Of a DNA stretch of 64,000 nt, positions 55,093 through 64,000 are shown piece by piece. Under the pieces are notes generated by a model. That model was not told where the DNA came from. It was given only the letters and a program-made list of their open reading frames with translations, and did not search any database. The number at the start of each line of letters is the position of its first letter. The stretch's first letter is position 1. A program made the position numbers and the translations under genes. This DNA comes from Siphonodentalium dalli (Eukaryota; Mollusca; Scaphopoda; Gadilida; Siphonodentaliidae): NCBI GenBank assembly GCA_032622095.1, contig CP136064.1, positions 176,962,247 to 177,026,246 of the forward strand. Direction: 5' to 3'.

Positions 55093-57147
55093 ATATCAAT
55101 GATTAAGCCGATTTACGCAGATCTGGAACTTTGTCCGTTCATACAGTTTTAACAATTTTCCCACATAAAAAAAAATTAGAATTGTGTTTTCAGCTTGGCG
55201 ATGACACGGAGAAAGAAATTCGTGAGTGATAAAAGTAACCGCTCATGAAAATAACGTAATTACGGACGCAAGACAAGACGGACACGTGCATTGCACTGAA
55301 TGACACACATAATTGCACTGAATACAACCAATTAATAATAAATATGAGCAGTCAGATTCAGTCATACTTTATGGAGTCACTGCCGTATACAATTTGCCGC
55401 CGATAAATATATTGTTGAATATTTAAGGCATGAACTTGGAAAAACGCACATTTTTAACTTTGAAGGGGGGGGGGGGGCATAAAACAACGGTGATTCATCG
55501 TACAACTGATGAAACGGTATGGGACCGTCGGATTACGACGGTCCGACACCGTTAAACCGACAGTGTATATGTTTTATCATGTACCGGACATCACAACATG
55601 TCGATAAATACTACACAGGTTCATGATATATTAATACATAAACAAACTCTATATACTCTGAGTTGAAAGGAAATGTGCTAAGACTTTTCATAATTCCTCA
55701 CATTTTGTCTTTATTGTTACCACATCCAGCCACACACACAGAAAACAATCAACGACGGACGTTTTTTATTGTTACATTCCGTTGAATAAAAGAATAACTT
55801 CTTATATATTTCATGTACACAAATTGATCAACCCATTTGGTACCCACAAAGTGACACAAGCAAGCAATTGTTGGGATTGCTTCAGGGCCTTAACATTATA
55901 TGATCACCATCCACCTTAATCTTCATGTATACGCACATGCAAAGTCTTTCCGAGGTACAATCTTGCCATGTTTGTCGACAGGGGAAGTGTCGCGTGGCTT
56001 TTGTCAGTGAACGCTCGGATACATTGTCCTTGAAATGTAATGGGATTTTACGTTTCCGACTTAATTCTTGATTCTATCCGGATTTGTATCTGATTCCATG
56101 CAAGTATAAGCTTCAGATTCTCGATAAATGCCATTAATTTTAACCTTACTTTATAAAAAGGTCACACTTATGGGCAATCCACTAATCACAACGGACGTGT
56201 CCAGCATATAGGTTACGACCGCCTTATAAGGTAATTAGAGATTTCATAGATTTTTTCACAGCTACATTAATGCTCTAAGTAATCGACTTCTTAACCACAG
56301 CAGAATTATGAGTAACTTTTCAGGATTTAGTCTGAAATATGGCTTGTTGCCATTCATTGGAAAGCTCTCCCCGAGAGCTCTCCGATGAATGGCAACAAGC
56401 CATATTTCCGACTAAATCCTGAAAAGTTACCCATAATTCGGATGTGGTTAAGAAGTCGATTACTTAGAGCATTACTGTATGTGGGATACGCCGGTAATCT
56501 TATCCGGTGATATATTTTTAACTGCGATAACCAAGTTAATTGCCGCAGCCTTCGGCCGCAAAAACGGAGATTTTTCTAGAAATTTTGAAGCACGTGAGCG
56601 TTCGACGATCGGCACCATTTTCAATCACAAAGTTTTCAAATTGACAAATTGATCCCCGTTTTAATGACATGAATGTTGAGGTGGAAGCTGGGTCCTGGAG
56701 CAGTTTAATGGAATTTTGAAATGTTTTAGAACGTACCCACAAAAACAAGATTTTATTTTTATGCCAAAAGTAGAGTTTAGACATTTTTGGAAATACTCCC
56801 AATGAGTTGAAAAGATGCCAAAATGTTTGGATAATTTCATCATCAGTTGCAGGTCGCTGACTATGTGCCATACTAAGCAAATACCACATTACGTTTCGAC
56901 TCATTACCTGCAAGACACGAGCCCTCGTATATCTTGAGTGGCTATATGGCCACGATGTGGCCAATATGTATATATGGAGTGCCAGTGTGGTACAATTAAT
57001 GGTGAGGTGAATTGGTATACAAGGAGTGACTGTATGAGTATGAGTGTGGTTTATGAGTATACAGCGAGAGGCTGAATTGTCATTGTGCGGTCTATATGCA
57101 CGTTTGGAGTGTATGAATGGCCGTGTGCGCGGTGCGGGACATTAGTA
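55093..57147 (+). repeat. tandem duplication, copy 2
   Basis: Starts ATATCAATGATTAAGCCG like copy 1 and ends at GGGACATTAGTA (57136-57147), where copy 1 passes into copy 2. Its sequence continues into the 57.15-57.76 kb minisatellite, so the duplication breakpoint lies inside that minisatellite. Confidence 0.95.
56268..56474. mobile_element. hairpin MITE, 207 bp, in duplication copy 2
   Basis: Offset of exactly 2,058 bp from the MITE at 54210-54416 and identical by eye, so it was copied with the surrounding segment and did not insert independently. Confidence 0.85.
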
Positions 57148-57765
57148 TATCTAGAAGGACTGTAACGCCATTGGTGAGGTTTATATGTTTACTATATATA
57201 CCGGTAGTGGCTCAATGGTCTTGGGTTGGGTGTATATGTATTTCTTGAGTGGCTATATGGCAATGGTTGTCGCAAATATATATATATACAGGCAGCGACT
57301 GTATGACCCCTGGTGAGGCAAACATATATACAGGGAGTGACTGTATGACCCCTGGTGAGGCAAATATGTATACAAGAAGTGATGTATGACCATGAATGTG
57401 GCGCAAATATATACAGAGAATGACTATGTGGCAAATATATACATATACATGGAGTGACTATATTGCCAATGATGAGGCGAATACGTATACAATATGTCAC
57501 TGTATGTTCATGAATGTTGTGAATATGTATACATGTCGTGAATATATGGTCATGGGTTAGGTGTAGGAGTATACCTGGTGTGTCTGCATGTTTACTCACG
57601 GCTATATGGCCATGTATTGGATGTATGTGCATACAAATGTGTGGCTGTATAGTAGTGGGTGAGGTGTATGTGTATAAAGCGAGTGCCATATGTTCATTTA
57701 TGTGGTGTTCGTGCATATATGGAGGGACTGCATGGTCATGTGTGAGCTGCACTGGTGTACCTTTG
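56940..57765. repeat. degenerate minisatellite, about 60-bp units
   Basis: Modules with GTATACA, GAGTGACTGTATG, GGTGAGG and CAAATATGTATAC recur every 55-65 bp with strong divergence. One stretch is nearly exact: CAGGGAGTGACTGTATGACC next to CCTGGTGAGGCAAA. A 186-codon minus-strand frame here is a translation of the repeat. The same array occurs in part at 54880-55090. Confidence 0.75.
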
Positions 57766-57899
57766 GGTGACTATCGATTTCCTATCGTTATAACTCAAGG
57801 GTATGTTAACCGATAGAGAGATAATATCAGAGTAGTCCACCTTGCGTTTGGTATGCAATAAGAAGGAAACGGTTTTCATGACAATAGTTTATAAGTTAA
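57766..57899. other. unassigned short stretch
   Basis: Nothing recognised. Confidence 0.3.
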
Positions 57900-59115
57900 T
57901 ACATTTTGTTGCTAATGGGCCAGAGTAGCCACATAATAGGATCCCTCTCATTTCCGTTTCAACGTTCTGCCCATTTCCGTTCAAAAACAGACAGAATCCC
58001 AAAAGAAGTTTGCGGCAAAAATCCATACTGCATCCCTTAAAATGATTTGTCATGCCTCATAAAGTACTGGGACAAGCAGAATATAGCATTTAATTGTCAG
58101 TTGATTCAGTAGAATCTTTAATAACCAAGTGAGTCACAATTTGCAACCTTTTCGGAACAGCTTAGAATAATGTTCTGAATAAATGTGACAAATCAACTTT
58201 TTACCAAATTTGGTTGCCATTTTGCAAGCCATCTTGAGTAATTTTGTAACACCTCAGTGTCCCACATTAAAGATAGACCAAAATACAAAGCACATTTTAT
58301 ACCAAAGATAGTTCCATTTTACTTGACAAAATGGTGCAAACCTGAAAAGTTATTTTTGTGTGTGCTGATTTTGATATAAAAATCCCATGATTCTGGTAAT
58401 TTCAGTGGTTGAAATAGTAAAAATTAATCAAGGTGCATCAGAAATGTTAGTATTCAATGTATGTAAGACAGAATAGTCACATTTATTCAACAACCACAAC
58501 TTATAAACGGTTGCACGGCACGCTGGTGCAATATTTACCATTTTTCATATTTTGGCCGCCATTTTGGCAGCCATTTTGAGCCAAATTGACAATTTTGATA
58601 CCATTGAGTCGTAATATCTATAAGAAATAGAATGCACCACTTACATTGTACAGTCCTTCCAATTTCTTGATGAAATATGACTATAATCCCAATGGTGATT
58701 TTTTTGTGTGAAATGTTATACCGCGTTCTGTAAACTCGATTTTTGTAATGATCGGATGGGGTGGGGACCCCACTGATGGCATATTTTATTTCCCCAATAG
58801 CCAGTTAAGATGCTAAATACAACATAAAGTCACAATTCTCAACCAGTTCCAAACAGCAGAAACTTATCTTAAAGATATCAGTAAAAAAACGTACCATTTT
58901 CCACTGTCGGTCGCCATTTTGGCTACCATCTTGGGCGGTGAGTTCCAATTTTGACATAAAAAGGTGGCGTTATGTCTTAGCTTTACAAATATGTATACAT
59001 AAGTATACATGTGACAAGATATTATCTCTATAATTGCATCAAATTGTAACAAACTGACTTAACTGAAAATGGCAGCCATATTGGACGCCATCTTGAATTA
59101 CAGAAAATGTTCAAA
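57900..59115. repeat. degenerate repeats carrying paired GCCATNTT motifs
   Basis: Four diverged modules, 300-400 bp apart, each end in a pair of motifs about 14 bp apart. These are TTGCCATTTTGCAAGCCATCTTG (in parts, about 58212), CCGCCATTTTGG with AGCCATTTTGA (58557-58580), TCGCCATTTTGG with ACCATCTTGGG (58910-58935), and AGCCATATTGG with CGCCATCTTGA (59073-59095). The reverse complement AAGATGGCGGC is the YY1 core. It is probably a dispersed non-autonomous element in tandem. There is no ORF. Confidence 0.55.
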
Positions 59116-59582
59116 GCGGATTTTAGCCGATATTGGATATGTTATAGAGGATATCTTCCTCTTCAAAATGATATATAAACCAACTTAGTTCGAATTTATT
59201 CTAGGTTGACCCTAAAATTTGAGTTTATCGACCAGACTAATTGTGGGCTACATTAAATATGTTCAAATTTAGAGTGAATACTAAGTCTGAACGATCTGAC
59301 ATGCCTCGGGTACAGCAAGAGGAATTTTGGTAGCGCCATTTTAGATATGGGACCAGGTTATTGATAGTTAGTGAGTGAGTAGACGATGTTGGGCGATTCT
59401 AGCTTTCCACCAAAGGTATACCACTGCCACGCATAGGGAGATGGTTAGCACTTGGACAGGCATACAATAGTACGTAATAATGTTTTAAATAGTTGCTTTT
59501 CGTGTTTTTGGCCCAATCACCTCGTCCACTATTAACAAGAAAACCATAGTCAGAAATGGTAACGCGCTCAAGATAATATAAC
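59116..59582. other. unassigned stretch
   Basis: No gene or repeat recognised. Confidence 0.35.
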
Positions 59583-59758
59583 AATAACATGATTTTTGAG
59601 GGCGTTATGGTTTATTAACGGCCCGGCTGGAATGATTAACAGCCCAATGACCTATTAGCGGCCCGAGACGAAGTCGAGGGACGCTAATAGGCCCGAGGGC
59701 TGTTAATAATTCCAGAGGGCCGTTAATAAACCATAATGCCCGATGAAATCATGTTATT
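59583..59758. mobile_element. palindromic MITE-like element, 176 bp
   Basis: The ends AATAACATGATTT and AAATCATGTTATT are followed inward by GGGCGTTATGGTTTATTAACGG / CCGTTAATAAACCATAATGCCC (in parts) and CTATTAGCGGCCCGAG / GCTAATAGGCCCGAG. The element is GC-rich for this region. It has no ORF. Confidence 0.8.
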
Positions 59759-60730
59759 ACTACTATTACCACAGTTTTGGATATTTGACCCATTTGAGGA
59801 TTTAGTGGAATAATGAAGTAGATTAAGAGAGAAATATTTTCAAGAACATTTAAATTTGATATCAATTGACTTGTCAGCTGACACGGACTGACGGAGTCTC
59901 GAAAATAGGACAGGGGGAAAACCAGCATTGGAGACGAGTAACAACCAATGAGAGGTTGACAGCTAAAATTATCAATGCATACTTACGCTTGATACAATAA
60001 TTCAATCATATAGCGTGAATTCCAATCATAAAACCACTATAGTGTCGAGAAAATCGGATACATCTTCCCATTATTTTCTTGAAATAAACACGCCAGATCG
60101 GAAGTTGAAGGGACGTAACTCTCGCGATAATAAACGATATCTATAGTTTCCGGGCGGCGGGCCGATAATGAAATGGGCTTCTCATTATCGGCCCGCGGCC
60201 CGCTGTTTTGGTAACAATACGCTATTTGGAACGCCCCGAAAAACATTATCAATGGCCTAGAGAACGCCCTATAAAGTGGTAATAATATATTATATACCGA
60301 TGATTGTAATTATAGAATCTTTTTCATTTCTGTTATTTGTAATTGGCATAGCTTATCACAAACCAAAAATCAACATTATTGACATAATGTAAACGCCAAT
60401 AAACGAAATTGAAATTCTCAACTACACCTTTTACCGGGCTCGGCCTCGGGGTCGCACTACAGCTCGGACTCGGGTCGCACTACAACTTTTAATGTATCCC
60501 AATAATTAACATTCTATAATCGAACCCCCAGCGCCCAGGCGAAACATGAATTTGTACATTAGTATACACGCGGCGCGCGTAATGAATATTTATTACATTA
60601 CATACATGTGTGATTTACCTTGATTTCTAGATTTATTATAAAAGATAATTTCACTAGTGAATTAATATGTCACTCTAACTAGCGCGTTGTGGTAAATAAG
60701 ATGTTTATAATGGAATATAATAAAACAGAA
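59759..60730. other. unassigned stretch with a 40-bp palindrome
   Basis: A near-perfect palindrome lies at 60157-60196: GCGGGCCGATAATGA, a short loop, TCATTATCGGCCCGC. Its GGGCCGATAAT words resemble the GGCCGTTAATA words of the element at 59583-59758, suggesting relatives. No gene recognised. Confidence 0.5.
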
Positions 60731-60880
60731 TAATCACTTGATTGAACTGGCGACGTGAAGTAATTTATTCGAGGCAGGGACTATATTTTGTAAAACACTC
60801 GAGCGCAATGTACTCTCGTGTTTGTCCAACGTCCCTGCCTCTCATGAATATTGCACGTCACCAGTTCAATCAAGTGATTA
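60731..60880. mobile_element. palindromic MITE-like element, 150 bp
   Basis: The ends TAATCACTTGATTGAACTGG and CCAGTTCAATCAAGTGATTA are exact inverted copies. Inner arms GACGTG / CACGTC and GAGGCAGGGAC / GTCCCTGCCTC continue with interruptions. There is no ORF. Confidence 0.8.
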
Positions 60881-63741
60881 CTCTCTATATAATCATTTTA
60901 CTGACTCGACGGTATACTGCTTACTGTGTTATTGTTATTTAATAGGTTGCATTCAACAGTTCCACTAAATGCGAATATTCTTGAGCACCCGTTCTTCGCA
61001 ATTACCGCCTATATACATGCATAGTGGGTCGTGGTGCGATAGAACTATAGAACATATTACATAGTATAATTTCGTTTTTGTGACAATAATGGGAATAATT
61101 TAACATGGTATAGACTCCCTTCATTCTGTGTGACTCCCATGTTATTGAACATGTGGAATATTATCTCCACGGCGCAGCCACAGTTTAGTGATACATGGTA
61201 TGATCTAGTCATCAATATCGATATGCAGTAGGTGATCATATTTGGCCGATAGATTCCAAGGGAAAATTGCAATGTCGGCTCAAACACTATAACAATGTGA
61301 AATGAACCATGCGCTTTCAATCATGGATATCTAAATGAGGAATATTGTTTTTTGTTATCTATCTATGAATGTTAAACGCCGACATTAAGTTTGAGTCCCA
61401 GAATATTTCTTTCGAAAAATAAGCATACAGCTTTATTCATGAACTGTGTAGCTGAACAGTGTCATAAAACAGGAATATATCCCCCAAGAGGCGCTCTATT
61501 GTTAAACCCGTGCATATATTTTCCACACTGTCCAACCGACACGCAGCCTATCATTGTAAACAGCGGCCAATCAGTGTACACAGCGGCATATCAGTGTTTT
61601 TGTCGATTCAGAGAAAGCCTAATCACAAGTTGACCAATGCCTGACAATGAAACAAATATACAGTTTTTCTATTGGTTAGGTTATAATTTGGCTAAATAGC
61701 TCCATAATGTTGAAAAAATATATATTTTCCCTAATTTTTAGTAGGGGTATAGTTTGGTCATCATCAGATATTTCCACGTAATATATGACCCAAAAGTCTC
61801 AATTTTGCATCAACATTTATGCAATACTGCCTGATAATAGAAATAATATACAAAAATATCTAAAGTTTTTATAGTATATTGTCGCCATTTAGACCACATG
61901 TTTTACCATAACTCGAAAATATGCTGTTGATTCAAATTAATTGGTCGCCAAACAAATTTCTTACTAATTATTGGTTGTGAAATTAAACAATGAGAACAGT
62001 GTCAGCTTGTATGTGATGTACAACGTTTGTATCAGATTATCGGTATGAAATTTCCAACTGTTGAAATATTTTGACCAAAGTTGGGTCTCCAAGCCATCCA
62101 ATACCCCACCTGTCACCGTGACCCTATTAGGACGAAATTGTATGGTCGGTGACGATAACAATTAACTATAAAACTGTTAATATTAACGTTTGTATATGCA
62201 TAAGTTATAGTGTACAAATAATACGGCTCACTTTTCCCTGTACTATGAAACCACTGTGGTCTTTAACACAATTTGTTCTTACAAATTAATAAATAGTATT
62301 TGTATTTACAGGTATACAATTATTCATAGTATCATTGACCTCTGATCGAGAATTAGAATATTTGTGATCTGCATTGAGAATTGATAACTGACTGGTCAAT
62401 CATTTTATGACGGTCGTTTCTCACCTGTCAATGGTTGGCGGGACAATTATCACAGATCAATTTTTCAGATCACAAATGTACGAGCGCATCTCTGCCCCAA
62501 AGAAAGAAGTAGATATGAGAAATATATCAGTTATCAACGCAAATAAGAGACAAGGAAATTCAAATATGCTCGCCCAGACAGATGATTAAAACATTCTCAG
62601 ATGGTGTGTATGTCAGGGCCTGTGGCCGCTAAAACTTCACAAGTAAACATTAAGGAGTTTGAACCGGGAATATCGAACCTATAAAGCATTGACATAAAAT
62701 GTTGAAATCAACATGTTTTTGACACAATGAAAGTAACATGAAAAATCTGTCTGTTTTTTCTTAAATTTATCGTTCAAACGGCTGAATTTTGATTCGTTGG
62801 AACTCTGACAGGTTTGGTATATTGGACTGATTGTACTACTTCAGAAACAACAAGAAAATATAATGGATCGCGGAAAAGAGCCAGGAACGAATTAACTTTG
62901 TCACCAACACCACCACAGAGCGTGTAGACATGGCGGCAAAAAAAAAACATTACCAAGATGAACCAATCTCATAATATATTTTACAGTCCTTCAGTATTTA
63001 AATGAAGATGATTCTATTTTCCAAACGCACACCGATGTGAACAACACTGATTTTTTTCAAACTTTGGGACTGGTCCTGACTTTGAAAAAGTGAATCCCAC
63101 TTCGACCATTTCAAGTTCGGATATGACACACAAGGACCAAAATAGCGTGAATAACCCAAATTCTCTGGCACAGATTCTGAATTATTTTGGAATCTCAACT
63201 CCTGCTATGTATACCGATAATACTAGTAAACAATCAAAATCCACAGTTTGGTGCTATTCTCATGATATTGAATCTACTGGAAATATGCTCCGCAGGTTCA
63301 TTAAATACATACTCATAATTAAAGTACATTATATTTTCCAATGTTGACAGGCTTACAATAATAATATAGGTGACAAGAATTAAGGAGAGTATTAACAGTG
63401 GTAAATCTGATAGGCCTCGCCAAATATAACCGTCAAATGTGCACCACAATCAACTCGTTCTGGTGAAAAAATCAACTGTGGAAATCTAAAATAGCGGGTA
63501 CTTTGTAAATGAATAATTCCCAAAGGAAATCGTCGATTGCAGATCTGTTCTTCCACTAAAACAGCGAGACGATGTCGCGGGCAAGAACGTGCGTGTGGTA
63601 GGAAACACAATCTGTTTTCGTAAATCACGAACGGGTTCAACCAGATAAGAAAGCATCTTACCGATATGTTGATAGGATGTCCCCCTAGATGGAATAGCTC
63701 CTAGGGGAGTGTGAGTTTGATGTGTGTATTGATTTGAAAAT
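60881..63741. other. unassigned stretch, about 2.9 kb
   Basis: No recognised protein, RNA gene or clear repeat. Frames of 60-87 codons are present on both strands (for example minus-strand frames at 63392-63749), but I recognise no family in them. Local A-runs (62940-62948) are not accompanied by coding features. Confidence 0.35.
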
Positions 63742-63900
63742 ACTATCACTAAATGTTGGTGGTATTCTATCTAAGCTGTCTGACCCTGGCAATTCCATGA
63801 ACTTGTCTGAAGATAGTCCATTAGCCTTGTCGTACCATACATCAATCACTTGTCAAGCCTCGGACAACTACCTGTATCCTCAATTAGACGATTGAATAGA
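63742..63900 (+). pseudogene. possible LINE endonuclease N-terminus
   Basis: The plus-strand frame from 63742 reads LSLNVGGILSKLSDPGNS. This resembles the first strand of the apurinic-like endonuclease of non-LTR elements (consensus SLNVxGLxSKL). The frame continues only to a TGA near 63890 and shows none of the later catalytic motifs. It may be a relic or chance. The window ends too soon to test it. Confidence 0.3.
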
Positions 63901-64000
63901 AAATCATTGTGTGCATCGGGATTAAGTCAGCGTTAATGGACGAGCTTCTGGACATTCCTAAACTAGATGGTCGAGGGCTAGCCAGACCATTTAGTTTACG

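Noticed and set aside
57192-57752. 186-codon His/Tyr-rich frame on the minus strand
   Set aside because: The peptide is periodic with the about 60-bp minisatellite and shows no independent domain.

Overview
The window is a gene-poor, repeat-dense stretch of a eukaryotic nuclear genome. There are no operons, no bacterial ribosome-binding patterns and no viral gene set. Coding remains are several non-LTR (LINE) reverse-transcriptase ORFs and fragments, plus one intronless cytochrome P450. Many diverse LINE relics, TA-flanked terminal-inverted-repeat (TIR) elements, foldback elements, minisatellites and head-to-tail arrays ending in ACAC/GACA microsatellites suggest a marine invertebrate, possibly a mollusc or other spiralian. 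That placement is an impression from repeat style, not a demonstrated assignment.

Layout. 1-3.3 kb is mostly unassigned, followed by an 18-unit, 21-bp palindromic minisatellite (3.31-3.70 kb). A 5'-truncated LINE lies on the minus strand (4.1-6.84 kb) beside a TTCGG-type minisatellite. 8-13 kb holds internally repetitive dispersed elements. 14.06-15.41 kb is a satellite of about 108 bp per unit. 16.04-19.23 kb is a head-to-tail array of five elements, the first three rich in TCAAGGTCA-type motifs. 20.4-25.3 kb holds foldback elements, a tRNA-like SINE head and two LINE fragments. 26.3-28.7 kb is a TIR-bounded element with telomere-like inverted arms, abutting another LINE relic (28.69-29.57 kb). 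33.9-34.66 kb is a TA-flanked TIR element nested in a small MITE.

34.99-36.52 kb (minus) is the only recognisable host-type gene: a P450 with every hallmark motif but one in-frame TGA. 36.8-38.06 kb is a foldback element with TTCGGAG arrays as arms. 38.56-39.22 kb and 41.53-41.83 kb are further TIR elements. 43.5-48.4 kb is a cluster of minus-strand repeat units sharing an unrecognised basic ORF. One unit is split by a 5'-truncated LINE with a 13-bp target-site duplication. 49.3-52.44 kb is a second 5'-truncated LINE of the same group as the first. 53.04-57.15 kb is a 2,058-bp tandem duplication, nearly identical in its two copies. 57.9-59.1 kb has paired GCCATNTT motifs resembling YY1 sites. 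59.6-60.9 kb holds palindromic elements, and the right end shows a possible LINE endonuclease start.

The genes do not form a pathway. The biology visible is transposition, nested insertion, tandem amplification and gene decay. Coordinates of repeats were read by eye and are accurate to a few bases at named ends, less so for degenerate arrays. ORF starts are uncertain where a relic has no true initiation codon.
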